From: Ulva prolifera
Taxonomy: Eukaryota; Chlorophyta; Ulvophyceae; Ulvales; Ulvaceae
Direction: 5' to 3'
Assembly (NCBI GenBank): GCA_023078555.1
Contig: CM041199.1
Location: 5,523,315-5,587,314 of the forward strand
Length of the DNA: 64,000 nt
In this document: positions 1 to 12,100 of the stretch, one piece after another
How the letters are laid out: the number at the start of each line of letters is the position of its first letter
Numbering within the stretch: the stretch's first letter is position 1
Position numbers and translations under genes: made by a program
Notes under the pieces: generated by a model
The model's input: only the letters and a program-made list of their open reading frames with translations
The model's database searches: none
Told to the model about the DNA's origin: nothing

Positions 1-1307
1 TGTGGGATGCATGGAGACGGCGTGTGCCACTGCTGGCCGGCTGAGGTAGCAACATACAGCATGGCTGTGCTAGCCTGAAAAGGCTTGGGAGAGCAAGTAC
101 CTGAGCTGCTCGCTCGAATGTTCGGGCTATGGGGCTGTGTAACTGTGGTGGTGGCAGTGGCACTGTACCCATAGCACGCCATGAGGGCACCGCGAGTTGC
201 TTGGGCTGGCTACACTCGGCACGCGGCTTCCAATATGTCAGAATTTTAGGCCAGAGAAAGGCAGTGAGCAGTGTTCCCTGGCACGCAGAGCTGCAAGTCA
301 TATTCCCTGGCACATGGCTCGAAACAAAGCACGGTTTGTGTTGGTAGAGCCACAGAGGCGGACATGAGCGGCGGACATGAGCGTCACCGTCGGGAAGCAT
401 ATATGCAGCGGGTGGTGTGTGTACATGGTCACGTGTGTCGCAACACAAGTACATGGATGCCAAACGGGGTCCGGTTCATAGCATGTGGGGTTCTTACCAG
501 TTGACTGTGTGAACGCTGCAAATGTGCAAATCGGACCTGCGGGTACTGCTTGATGCGACATCTTCCAGGCACCTTTAATCGTGCGGCTCAGTCTTGTTCG
601 CCGCGCTACATGCTTGTGCGGGCGGGCGGTTCCACTGTCCAGGAGCTGCATGGAGCTCTCCACCTGCCGTGGCCAGAGTGGCCACGAGCGGTTTCGAACG
701 TGCCCGCCATGGCTGGCCACTTCGCCTGGCCAAGCGCGAACAGGCTGCGCTCTGATTCACGCATAGCGTTGTTGTACTTGCATACGGCAATACAAGACAA
801 TTTGCTGTCCATATTTGATATTATATGACTGGAGTACGCGTCGTGCAATCGCGGACTGCCGCCGAGCCTGCTTCACCACGCTGTTTTCAACTAAGCTGTT
901 CTTGGCGTGAAAAAAATAACTTTGTTACTTCAGCGCTTACTTTCTGGAATTGAGGATGTCGTATCTTCGGGAAAGCACCGGAGCGGACTTTGAGTTTGAT
1001 GTGCGCTGCTGTGTCTCTGGCATCCGCATCCCGTCACACTAGAAGATCATATTGTTGCATCCGACGATCAAGCGTTGGTGCTAATGCATGCCATATTTAC
1101 GCGGCGGATGCGCATATTCTCTATGGTGTCTGATGTCTCTGTCGTGCCCGTGCTGCCGGTGGCGCCCGCAAACCGCTGGCAGAGGCCGATCACAATGCCA
1201 CTGCACATCCCTGCACGTCTGTCCAACTTATGCACTTGTCCTGCAATATGCATGGCCTCACAGCGTGTAGATGTCCTTTTACTTGCCTCATCGTCACAAC
1301 ACTGCAG
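1..1307. other. Left-edge region without a recognised gene
   Basis: No frame here is recognisable as a conserved protein. Several short frames overlap on both strands, as expected in moderately GC-rich non-coding DNA. The part just before 1308 should contain the 5' UTR and the missing first exon(s) of EBP2, because the first recognisable EBP2 exon is preceded by an acceptor-like CTGCAG. An ATG at 956 opens a short frame but has no visible similarity to EBP2. A short direct repeat, TTCCCTGGCAC, occurs near 277 and 303. Confidence 0.5.
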
Positions 1308-2626
1308 ACTGGATCAGATTCGAGCAATGACGAGGCCGAGCTGGCACCCTTCCGCCTGGAGAACATCAAGGACAGACCTCCAATCTTTGATGCTGAAGCG
1401 TTGCATGAAGCTCTAGAAGAATTTGGATGGAGTAATACAGCGGACTGGACCCAGACCCAGGTTGTGACGCTGGCCTCCAGCGCACATGAATCCGTTCCTG
1501 ACATCCATGACGACATGGCACGCGAGCTAGCTTTCTACAATGGAGCCAAAGAAGCCGCAGAACAAGCTATAGCCAAGTTTGATGAGGCCGGGGTACCGTG
1601 GCATCGCCCCCCTGACTACTATGCTGAGAGCGTCAAGAGCGATGCACACATGTCCAAGGTCAAACAGCAGCTGATGTTCGAACAGCAGGCGATAGAAGAG
1701 GCTGAACAAAGGTATGGATACTGAGAAGCTCACATGGTTTGGGTGCACAGGTCGGTGGCGATTGTCTCTTTTGCATCAGCACCGACACACTGTTGATGTG
1801 GGCACCTGAGCTCATACCCACATCCCCATGCACCTGTCATGCACCTGTTTGTGAGATCAGGAGTATTTCCGCAACCGTGGCTGTGAGACTTCGGGATGCA
1901 TCAGTCTAAACATGCGATGTCGTGCAGGAGAAAGAATCGGGAGATGAAGGCATACTCCAAGCAGGTCCAAGCAGAGAAACAGAAGGAACGGACGCGGAGC
2001 AAGAAGGACCAAATCAGCGAGATCACGAAGCTCAGGAAGCAGCGGTCGTCCTCTGGATTTGCTGGCGAGCTGCAGTTCGATAAGGACATGAAGGTGAAGA
2101 AGAACGGCGTGCGGCCAGATAGAGCGGGGCAACGAATCCAACAAGGTGTGCCCCGATCCATCCTGCTGTGCTTGTAATTGACGTCGCAAACCATGCTGCA
2201 TGCCTACCTCTAACTGCATTAGAGGTGGAGCTGGCACATGCCATGCTTTCGTGGACGGGAAGCACACGGTGTCATATCACAGCAGGATATTTCCCGCCTT
2301 CATGTGCTGCCGTCTGCAAATCTGGCTGGTCGTGAAGGATCTCGCTCTTTCATCTAGGGTCAATAGGTTGATACCAAGGTCTGAATGCAGATCTACCGGG
2401 GAAGAGCAAGAAGAGGGTCACCCGGGATGCAAGGTATGGGTTTGGAGGACGCAAGAAGCTGGGCAAACAGAACAACGCAGATTCCAGTGCAGATATGAAC
2501 GCCATGTTCAAGGACAAGGGAAAAGCCGGTGGCAAGGGGAAATTGGGCGTCAAAGGGGGCGGGACGAAAAAGCGGCCAGGCAAAGATGCTAGAGCCTCTG
2601 GTCGCGGTGCAAACAAACGGCGATAA
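1308..2626 (+). CDS. EBP2: EBP2, nucleolar rRNA-processing protein (5' end not resolved)
   Basis: Homologue of EBP2 (EBNA1-binding protein 2), a nucleolar protein needed for 27S pre-rRNA processing and 60S subunit assembly. Three exons are visible: 1308-1711, 1928-2145 and 2391-2626 (TAA at 2624). They join in frame with GT-AG borders and give 286 codons including the stop. The family core is clear: a helical segment, then RPPDYYAESVKSDAHMSKV, followed by a very basic coiled coil (RRKNREMKAYSKQVQAEKQ) and a Lys/Gly/Arg-rich tail (KKRPGKDARASGRGANKRR) typical of EBP2 and of nucleolar retention. The N-terminal exon with the start codon was not found, so the model is 5'-partial. Exon GC is moderate, unlike the very GC-rich genes to the right. 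Convergent with NDUFB7. Confidence 0.88.
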
Positions 2627-3003
2627 GAATCTCGCCAACGGTGATCATGGCAACATGACACAGTGTAAATGATCTCAGGCTTCTAGTGTTGAGTCAGTGC
2701 GCACATTGCTAGAGCTGGCAACACACGAATGGCCCTATAATCTAGCTGTGTGCCCGAAAGCAGTCTTCTTTGGATGGTGACTTGCAATAAAGGCATGGTT
2801 TGTTACATTTCCTATGTGGGCGCTCAGGAACGCGATCACAGGTAGAACTCTATCTTTCATGGCAGATCACTGTTTCCATGACAAGTGATTTGCTGTGATG
2901 AACGGATCTGCTCCCATCGTGACACCCATCGCATTCGCTGATATGGTTATCTTGAGAGGTCGCTAGAGGGGCCTGGTGGCATGCCAGGCACCTGCATGAT
3001 TGA
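2627..3003. other. Convergent 3' intergenic region between EBP2 and NDUFB7
   Basis: This 377-base stretch lies between the stop codons of two convergent genes and should hold both 3' UTRs. It contains TGTAA on the plus strand (2664), AATAAA (about 2787) and TTACA at 2803-2807, which is TGTAA on the minus strand and could serve NDUFB7. No further gene is seen. Confidence 0.45.
2664..2668 (+). terminator. TGTAA, candidate poly(A) signal of EBP2
   Basis: TGTAA lies 38 bases after the EBP2 stop codon, where the main chlorophyte polyadenylation signal is expected. An AATAAA also occurs near 2787, so either could be used. Confidence 0.4.
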
Positions 3004-3384
3004 CTACTCGTCCCCATGCTTCTGCTTGTGTTCCAGATATGCCTGCTTTAGCAACCGCCGCTTGTACTGAGCGTATTGACAAAGCTCGTACTTGTGGTCT
3101 TCTGCTTTGCATTTCCAAGGCAGGAAGAAATTATCTCTCCTGCAAGCAGTCGGATGGTGAGCACAGGAAAGCAGCACCCTGCAACGATCAACGCTAGTTC
3201 CGCGCACAAGACGCTGGCACGAGTGACTAAAGTAGTCATGTACTCACCTACATTGGTTCAACGGGATAAGCAAATGAGCGCAGAAGTCCCTGTACTCGCG
3301 CGGGATTTTTGCAGCTTTCAGCTCTTCCAGAGTTGCTTGCATCTCCGGTGGGTCATAAGGCGGTTTGATTTCAAATTCAGCCAT
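3004..3384 (-). CDS. NDUFB7: NDUFB7 (B18) subunit of mitochondrial complex I
   Basis: Accessory subunit NDUFB7/B18 of NADH:ubiquinone oxidoreductase, located on the intermembrane-space face of the membrane arm. Two exons on the minus strand, 3384-3248 and 3139-3004, join with GT-AG borders (phase 2) to give a complete 90-residue protein from the ATG at 3384 to TAG at 3004. The twin CX9C pair is intact: Cys-AHLLIPLNQ-Cys in exon 1 and Cys-KAEDHKYEL-Cys in exon 2. This implies import and oxidative folding through the MIA40 pathway. The hallmark RDFCAHLLIPLNQCR and FLPWKC segments match the family. At 90 residues it is near the short, plant-like end of the family. Head-to-head with PUS7. Confidence 0.93.
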
Positions 3385-3936
3385 GGCTGCAAAAGGGTGA
3401 ACGGTGGAAGACAACTTGACGACGCTTGGATGCGTTCAGCGTGGTGCCTGAAGCTGCTCAAGACTGGCCATCGAGCGCGCCATGCAAGGATAGCTGGCAT
3501 AGGGGTATCACAAATTATCTCTTCCCTTCAGTTTGAGTTCTATTGCTGTCTTGTGTGACGTTCCGATGGCCTTGCCCCTTCTGCAAGCGTGTCTACTGGG
3601 CCACTTCATATACAATATGGCTACTATTTCTGAGGTCCACCACAGCTGAAAACATCCAACAAAACCACCAGCAACATCAGGATTGCGATGTAACACCACC
3701 TTGGTAGCGACCCGCGCTGCACCTGGGACAACAAACACATCATTCAAACAGTCCTATCGGAGAACCAGCTTTCTCTTACGCTGGTTGACATCGCTCGGGT
3801 GCACGTGAATCGCGACGGCATGAACCGCCGCAGGTTGTTCCGCTCTCAGTGCTGCCACTGAGCGTGAAGTAGATCGGCCACATGCTCGATCTGCCAATGT
3901 GATTTCGATATACTACATTCAACATACAGTAGCAAC
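3385..3936. promoter_or_regulatory. Divergent intergenic region between NDUFB7 and PUS7
   Basis: The 552 bases separate the start codons of two divergently transcribed genes (NDUFB7 minus, PUS7 plus) and so must contain both promoters and 5' UTRs. No convincing TATA box or other named element was recognised. The assignment rests on gene geometry only. Confidence 0.5.
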
Positions 3937-6900
3937 ATGGTCGACGAAAGCAGCGTGGGTATCACCCAATTCGCCAATAGCGCGGCTCCGATCTCCGGCA
4001 TTCTACGGCATCGCTACAGCGACTTCAAGGTGAATGAAATTGACACGCAGATGCGCGTTGCTCGACTGACAGATGAAGACTTGCGTCCTGAGAACCAGAC
4101 AGCTCCGGTCGTTGAACGAGTTGTCAAGTCCTTCGACGATGAAGGCGCAATTGAAGCATGTGTGAAGCAATTTTCTGACCTGGCCGGTCCAGAGCACGCC
4201 ACCGCGCTTTTTGCTCTGCTGGACCAACTTCGTCAGCGTGTACGCCCTAAACCTCTCTCTCTTGCGTGTGAGTCCCTCGGCTCGTGGCACAGCCTTTACA
4301 CAGTATGCCCGCACAGCCGGCCGCACGACCTGCTCTTCTTGGATGCAGGAGATATCTAAGCACACGCGTCGCAATCAGCCTGAGCAAGCCAAACCCTCAG
4401 AAGTCGAGGCACCAATTCCTGGCCCGAGTGCTGTTCCCGAGGCAGCAGCAGCTCAAGCAACAGGCGAGCCAGTGGAGCAAGGAAACCAGCCATCATCTGA
4501 GCCACCTGCAAACACTCCAGACGCCAAGACCTCATCCGTACCAGACAGCTCACAAGCACAAGATGCTAAAACATCCAAAACCAGTCCGAGCTCGAAAGAG
4601 GCTCTGATGGCAGTGTTCTCTGGGGTCTCCGACAAGGTCAAGCGAACCGAGCTGCACGCTTTCTTCCGCAGAGACCTGAGCTTGCCGAAACTGGTCACAG
4701 ACACCATCAAGCACGATGACGGTGCTGTCGACATCCGAGTCATGGCGCAGACGGACCTCAAGGCCTCCGTCCGCAAGTGTGGCCCCGACCCTGCATCGCC
4801 TGCTCAAGTCAGGGCCACAGCAACCAATTAGCTCAGGGGCAATTGACAGCAGGCAGCCTGACTCTACATCGCACCCAATGGACTGCATGTGCCCGCCCGA
4901 GGCCGTGTTTGCCGGTGATCGCCTTGGTGCACCATTGCCATGCCACACACGCCACCCCTGCAGCATACTGGTGAGACGATACACTCAAGTCATTGCATGT
5001 GAACCAACTCAGTCACCCGAAAGCATCCGCATGCATGGTTCCAGGGACCAGGAGCGCGAATGGGGGGACAGCGGCGGCCGTGGCGGGCGCGGGGGACGGG
5101 GCGGCCGCGGAGGCCGCGGCGGCCGGGGCCGCGGCGGCCGCGACGGCCGCGGCGGCCGCGGCGAGAAGCGCCCCCGCGCCGCCGACGCGCCGGACGCGCG
5201 CGGCCTCAACAGCGCGCACTGGCACGGCCGCCCGCCGTTCACGCGCTTCGTGCTGCTCAAGGTGAACCGCGACGGCCACGACGCGATGGGGGCGCTCGCG
5301 GCCGCGTGCCGGGTGCGGCCGGGGGCGATCGGGACCGCCGGCACGAAAGACAAGCGCGGGGTGACCGCCCAGTTCGTCACTGCCCACAAGGTGCGGCCCG
5401 CCACCGTGGTGCATCAATGCATGCCTCCCCCCTCGCATGGTGTGGCGAGCCAGCGCCGCCGAGAGCACTGGTGGCCACGCGGAGGCCGGGCTGCAGATAT
5501 CTTACTTCCACCGGTCGCCGCCGCGGGCGCCTTCGAAGAATTTCCGTCTGCGCAATCTGGGAAACAAATCGCTGCATGCATGTTGAAGATTATGTCCTGT
5601 TAGCAGGGATCCCACACATCCAACAACTCACGCAGATGCCCAACGCATCATCAGTTCTCAACCTCGTACATCACCCGAATGCGCATGCTCCAGCTCGATG
5701 TGAAGCAATAGAATCGTATCATACTCTGGGCTGTACCCCAAGCCTCCGGCGGCTGTGCAGGCGGAGCCGCGGCACAGGTGTGGGTTTTACGAAATTAGCT
5801 GGGTTTTGGCCAGACAACCTGCAAACCTGTTCATACACATGGTTAACAGTCCCCCGCACACCGCAGCCGCATCATCCTTTCCCGGCCTCGTCCTCCATCC
5901 GAATGTGGACACTCCTCCTCAACCTAATTCAGCAAGAGACACCATCATACACTGCGCCTGACCCGGTGGTGTCTTTTGCCTTGCAGGTGGAGCCGAGGCA
6001 GCTGGCGGCGTCGAACGGCCGCGTCGCGGACGTCCTCGTCGGCGCCTGCACTACCGCCCCCGCCAGCCTCCGCCTCGGCGACCTCGCCGGCAACCTCTTC
6101 ACGCTCGTGCTGCGCGAGGTGCCGCGGGGCAGCCGCGCCGCGGTGCGCGCCGCCGTTGACGCCGTCCGCCGCACCGGCTTCCTCAACTACTTTGGCCTGC
6201 AGCGCTTCGGCCAGGGCACCGTCCCGACCCACATCGTCGGTGCGCCACCCACCTCGCCTTGATAACCCTGTGGTGTTGTGAGTCTACCGGTGTTTGCACA
6301 TGATGTGTTTCACTCCAGAACACGAGCGCAGAATCCTCGGACGTCGGGACACGGTAACGCCCGACCGTGATCCAGCTGGTTCGTCGCCGGTCTACCCGTT
6401 GTATGCGATCCAAAGGGCAATCACGCGTGGCTGCGCCAGAATGGCCAGGAGCAGGAATGTACGTGATCGCGGTGTGGGACCGCCTGCGAGCGACGGCCGG
6501 CGTCACGGCGGTTGTGTTTGGTGCAGGGTTTGCTCTGATGGCGGGGGAGTGGGAGGCGGCGGTGAAGGCCATCCTGATGGCGCGCCCGGGGGAGCGGGAC
6601 GACGTGGCCGCCGCCCGCCGCCTCTTCTGGGACGCCGGCGACCCGGCCGGCGCAGCGGCGCAGCTGCCGATGCGCATGGGCGCGGAGCGGGCATGTCTAC
6701 AGGTGCACTTCATCGCCCTGCACTACCCAGAGTCACTGTGTGGGGCTGCCGTGCCGCTCACGCCACCTGTGGAGTTTGGTCGCTTGGGCACAAGGGTCCG
6801 ATTTGAGTCGCGGGGTTCATGAGCTGCTGTATAACAATGTTAAGAGTGCTGTTTCAGTTGCGGCTGTGTGCAGGCTCTGGGGAAGCATGGGAGCGAAGAG

Positions 6901-8379
6901 TGGCTGGCAGCGGTCCAGGCCATCCCGCACAAACTGCGCTCGATGTACATGCATGCAGCGCAGAGCTTCATCTGGAACAACGCGGCATCGGAGCGCGTGC
7001 GCATGCATGGCCTCCGCGTCGTGGAGGGCGACCTCGTGCTACCAAACGGACCTTGGCCAGACGGCGGCAGGGCAGCCGAGCCACTCCCGGACACCCCTGT
7101 GGCCACGGATGCCGCAGACGATGCGGCCGCAGATGAAGGCGGCGCGAAGCGGCGGCGCAAGGACTGCAAAAACAACGGTGACACAGCAAATGCGCGCATC
7201 GAACGCGCGGTGCGGGTGACCGCGGCGGATGTGGAGGCTGGGAAGTACTCCCTTGAAGAGGTGGTGCTGCCGATGCCGGGCGGGGAAGTCGAGTATCCCC
7301 CATGCATGGCAGTGGCTACAGGGGACCCTCCACCTGCTGTCGCAACAGAAGCCACGCCCGAGGCTGCGGCGGAGACTACAGGGGACGCCGAGGGGCAGGC
7401 GGCCGCAGCCACGACCGAGTCGGTGTATGATGCGATTGCGCGGCGCGCCGGAGTTAGCCTGACGGCCGCGAAGCACGGCGTGCGTGAGTTTGATATCAGT
7501 GCGCTCACGGGCGACTACCGGCGGCTGGTCACGGTGCCGAGGGCGATGCGCATGATGTTTGTCGAGTACGAGGGGCTCGACGATGAGATCTGCGGCGGGG
7601 GCGTAGAGCTGCTGGCACGGTGGAACCCTGGCTACCGGGAGCGGGACAGCCGCCACGTGGCTGCGGCGGCTGAGCTGGAGGAGGGCGACCACTTGCCCCC
7701 TCCACCGCCGCCGCCGCGGCGGACTGCGATGCAGACGGCGGCGTCTGCATCGGAACCAGGGGAAGGCGGCAGCGCCGCGCAGCAGCCGCCAGATCCTCCG
7801 ACAGGCGGTGCGTCCGCGGATGCCGCGCCAGAGACCGGGGGACCTGCGGATGCGGACGGGCCTGCGGCAGCTGTTACGACGGGGCCCTCTACGACCGAGG
7901 CACCCCCCACGGACGCTGGGCCCGCTGCCGACGGAGCCGAAGGTCAGGGTGCCGAAGAAGCTGGTCCTGCCTCGGCAGATAAGCCAGGCGGGACCATGTG
8001 GAAGCTTCTAGAAGACGCCAGCATGGTGGAGGACGGCAAGACGGTCGTGCAGTGCCCGGGGGGGTTCAGGGAGGCGGAGGAGGAGCGTGACGGCGCGGGG
8101 GAGGATGCGGCGGGGGCCACGGCCCGGCTCGGCGTGGTGCTGACGTTTGCGTTGCCGGCATCATCGTACGCGACGATGCTGACGCGGGAGCTGCTGAAGG
8201 CAAGCACTGCCGTGAAGGCGCACATGGCGGCGTCCGCCGCGGCTGCAGCGGGGGCGCCGGAGGCCGGTGATGGGCCTGCGGAGGCGGAGGGAGCGGGCGC
8301 TGCGCCGAGCGGCGGTGATGCAGCTGGGGATGGCGTTGGGGCGGGGTCTGCGGCCGAGGCCGGTACGGAGGCGCAGTGA
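3937..8379 (+). CDS. PUS7: PUS7/TruD-family pseudouridine synthase with an RGG box
   Basis: TruD-family pseudouridine synthase, homologue of eukaryotic Pus7, which modifies tRNA (U13, U35 of pre-tRNA-Tyr), U2 snRNA and mRNA. Six exons: 3937-4239, 4349-4776, 5045-5390, 5987-6239, 6527-6702 and 6874-8379 (TGA). They total 3,012 nt, giving 1,003 residues. The N-terminal GITQFAN...RYSDFKVNEI motif, the KRTELHAFFR helix, the catalytic motif AGTKDKRGVTAQ (Asp at 5349-5351, about residue 346), NYFGLQRFGQG and the late REFDISALTGDYR region appear in family order. Between the N-terminal part and the catalytic motif exon 3 inserts about 20 Arg-Gly-Gly/Arg-Gly units (5072-5165). A long Ala/Pro/Gly-rich acidic insert lies near the C-terminus. 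The exon 1 donor (4239) is the least certain border. Confidence 0.9.
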
Positions 8380-8498
8380 TGGATGTGCGCACCGGGTGCA
8401 TGCATGTGGCAATGGGCTCTGTGGCATGCGCCGGTGGGGCGTCTGGGTGGCACGAGGCTGGTGCTGGAGATTCTGTCACGGCATCGCCGCGATGTCCA

Positions 8499-8503
8499 TG
8501 TAA
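8499..8503 (+). terminator. TGTAA, candidate poly(A) signal of PUS7
   Basis: TGTAA occurs 120 bases after the PUS7 stop codon. Its position suits a chlorophyte poly(A) signal, but the pentamer is short and also occurs at 8699. Confidence 0.3.
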
Positions 8504-8895
8504 CTTGTTCATGAACAAAACGTGTTTGCATTGTTCCCGGTGCGAGCCTGCCTGTACTGACGAGTTCGGCCTCCTGAGTCCAGCCTTCGGGCTGCTGACG
8601 CTGTGAGGGAAGGGAAGGTATTTGAGTGGGAGCTGTCCGGTCTCTTTGGGTTCCTGGCAAACCGGCTGGATACGGCGACACAAACACCGGCACGGCCTGT
8701 AACGTTCGACCGGGCCACTAGCTGCTGGTCGCAGCACATTGGCCACAATGCAGCGATTCGTTCAAGAGTGTGCAAACTCTGTTGGTATACTGTCACAGCG
8801 TGCTGAGGTGCGGCGGAGCTGTGCATTCGGTGATATGGAGCTCTGATGTGCCTCCTGCACTTGCTGCAGCGGTGGCTGGGGGGAGCTGCTACTTA

Positions 8896-8923
8896 CCCAT
8901 ACCCATTTGAACGTGGGTATGGG
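8896..8923. repeat. Short perfect inverted repeat (9-bp stem)
   Basis: CCCATACCC (8896-8904) is followed after a 10-base spacer by GGGTATGGG (8915-8923). It could form a hairpin in the PUS7-RNL intergenic region. Function unknown. Confidence 0.6.
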
Positions 8924-9131
8924 AGGTCACCATCGTGCACGGCAGCGATGTGATCATATGCGATGCCGTGGCTGAGCCTCTTGCTGTTTACGAAATGCTG
9001 CCGTCTCTTTTCATTTGCCGCGTGATCTGCAGTGACGTTCGTTTGCATGTCGCTGTTCTGCTGCTGATCCGCTGATTTCACCACGCAGTCCAGAGAGCAG
9101 TGAGTACAGTCAGATTACGGTATCGTAGGGC

Positions 9132-12100
9132 ATGCAGGGCGCCAGTGTCGATGATGTCGCGGCCTTATGCCGCCTGCAGAACTGCCGCGCGCTTGTTTCC
9201 GAGCTTGGACTCGATAATGTGGTACAATTCAAGGTGCGAGACAGCATGACTGTCGCTCTGCAGTGCAATGGATTTAATGAGATGGTGTCAGCGATGCTGC
9301 CTTCAGACTGTGGCACACTGTCACAATTCGGAGACACTCTGTTCAAGATGCTCTGCAGCAAGGCGCTGTGGCACACAGCCACCGCCACCGCCGAGGCTCA
9401 TGTTTGACCCAGCAAGGCAACTGATCGATGAAAAAGTAAAGTAGCCGTAGGTGTATCAGCGAGCTGGTGACAAGAACGCAACTCGCTTCCTCATCATCAT
9501 CAATGTCACATCCGATGATGCCTTCCACACGTACAACAGCGCCGGGTCAAATTCTGACCTGGCGCTTTTTCGAGGACAAGCCGTCACCTGTACCTTTGTA
9601 GAGTCGCCCCTGCTAGAGAACGGCTCTTCTGATGCTGAAGCAGTTCCGAGGCCGCTGCTGAGCACGTGCCAAGTCACCCAGGCCTTCCTTCCCAAATTCC
9701 ACACCCGGGCACAGGACAAGGTCGATGTGGCATCCGTCATTCGAGACGAGGCCGGGCAGCGGTTCATGATGGTGTCGGTCAAGCACTCGGGCAGCCTCGC
9801 GATGGTGTCCAGCGAGCTCGCATCCTCAAAGAACTCAGTCGCAAACCTACACGCGGCTGCGGCGCTGCTGCTGCTGCAGGCCCACTACACCCGCCTCGCA
9901 CACCACAGGTACGCTCCCGCTCCCTTCCCATTCCCAGGTACGCTCGCCTTCATCAAAACCCAGACACATGCATTCGCGCGACGGGTGCAGCCGCGACGCC
10001 CTTCGAGCCAAGTTTCAGCCCTGCCGCTCCATGCATGCAGGCCGGGGTGTGGGGGGGTGGCCGCGCTGACGGCGGCGCTCGCGGCGCGGCGGGCCTGCCT
10101 CTCCTTCGAGATCGTCACCCGCTGCCTCGGCGAGCACGGCCAGGCGCCGCGCGGCGAGCACCTTGTGGCCACGGCGCTCACCGCCTGCCTCCCCGACGCC
10201 ACCCTCCAGGTGAGCCCCCCGCACCCCCAGCCCCACTTCTTCGTTGTACACCTCGGCGCTCCACCATGCAACGGCGCAAGATCTTACATCCTGATCTGTC
10301 TAACATCACCCAAACCACCCGCCCTTGGTCTTCTGCCGCGCGGCGGCCCGGCCCCCTGCGCACTGACAGCCCCACGCCCACAGGCCGCGCTCACCAGCCT
10401 CGGCTGCCACCTGCACATAAATCCTCGCGGAGAGGGGCTGCATGGCAGTGGCAGGGAACCCTCGTTTCGGCGTCACTGTGCATCGCCGCAGCGTCATGCA
10501 TGCATGCATGCATGTCCCTCAGCACCCCGGGCCTGCGGGGGGAGGGTGGTGCTGGTGAAACCCTGGCAGATGACATCAACAACAGATAGCAAGTTCTCGG
10601 GCCCCTGCATAGCAGGGCACCAAGGCATACAGGGAATACATCGCATTGCAAAATCCAAATGGATGATGAGATAATGGCCCAGAGAGTCTGCAGATCCTCC
10701 TCAGTGCAGGTGCTGGACTGGAGAATGTGCCATGGAGAAGGCAGCACATTCTTCTCCATATACGCCATTTCATACCAATGCATACAATGCATGCACTGCA
10801 TTGCAACGACTGCAATGCAATCAAGGCGGGAACGGAAAATGGTGGGGTGATGCCTGGGAGAGCCTGCAGCTCCGCCTCGGCGCAGCTTCGCTTCCTGCAG
10901 CTCCGCTTCGATGCAGCATCGCTTCCTGCAGCTCCGCTTCGGTGCAGGTGCTGGACTGGACAACGATGCTGGAATTCTGTGCGGAGCATGGGGTCCCCGT
11001 CAATGATACCTGGGTCATCTGGGGCGCCGACGCGGCCGCCGCCGCGACGGCCACGCTGCAGCAGCTCTCCCTGTCCGCCCCCACAACCACGGCCGCGATC
11101 GCCGCGCTCGACGACCTTCTCAGCACCTTCCCCGACAGCCACGTGCGCATCTGCGGCACGTATCCGCACGCGGAGTGGCAGGGGAGCCGGCTAGAGGGGT
11201 TTGTGGTGGCGCAGGGGGAGGCGGTGGCGGAGGCGGCGGTCTCGCGGTTCCGCGGCATCGCGGCGGCGGTGAACGGCTTGCAGATGAGCCTGGCCGCGTG
11301 TGTGAGTGGTACGCTGCTCTGGCCACTTTGACTGCAGATGCGTGGCCGGTACGGCTGCGTTCGGGTGAGTCTGAGCTGGTGACGCCGGTTCAGGATCTGG
11401 AGATATTGTCATGCGTTTTGCACGGCCATGTGGTCAGGTGTCGGATTGCCGTGACGGGTTGTTGCTCCCATGCGGTGCCACGTTTCACGTGCCGATCACT
11501 GCACGCCCCGCGGGGCCGTGGGGCTGCCCTGGTGCGTGCCGACATCGCATGAGTCAGTCCAAAGCTCGGTATGTGGGCTGCACCCCAAGCGTCCTGCTTG
11601 GCAGGACCCCCCCATGCGCATGAAGGGCACGGCCTGAGAACGCTGCCGAGGCGTTGAGACAGTGGCCCCCCTCCTGTGGGAATGTGGCAACGGCACAGAG
11701 CACACCAGCGGAGCATGCAGGCGCACCAGAGCCACAGCACGCGCAGCACGCGGCCAAGACGGCGGCCTGCGGAGCGCTGTGTGCCACGGACGCACTTCAG
11801 CCACTCATGCGTGGGCACCGCGGCGTGCCGCCGCCAGCCGTGCTGCAAGCTGCGGTCTCTGCCGCCGCCGGAGAGCGTGGCGGCGACGCCGCGAAGCTGC
11901 TGGTGCGCCCTCGCCCCGCCTGCGCTGCACGCCGCCTGCGCTGCACGCCGCCTGCGCTGCACGCCGCCTGCGCTGCGCGTGTCACACCTCCTCTGCTAGT
12001 GTCACCCACACGTTGCTCACGTGCACGGTGAGGTAGCCACCCTGCGGCCCCCGCGCTCGGTTGCGCCATGCATGGCACTCTGCCGCAGCGTGGCTTGGAG

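Larger units (their letters stand above)
8380..9131. other. Intergenic region between PUS7 and RNL
   Basis: About 750 bases with no recognisable coding sequence. They should hold the PUS7 3' UTR and the RNL promoter. The only structure seen is the 9-bp perfect inverted repeat at 8896-8923. Confidence 0.5.

Noticed and set aside
298-720. 140-codon minus-strand frame at the left edge
   Set aside because: No codon bias, no domain and no homologue recognised; expected by chance.
10480-10515. GCATGC repeats as a CRISPR-like or satellite array
   Set aside because: Simple alternating tetranucleotide repeats without spacers, in a eukaryotic intron.
11839-11900. A further RNL exon with a LRSLPPPESV-type product
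   Set aside because: The plant ligase has a Pro-rich segment here, but the phases of possible borders do not join the neighbouring exons, so it was not included as a defined exon.
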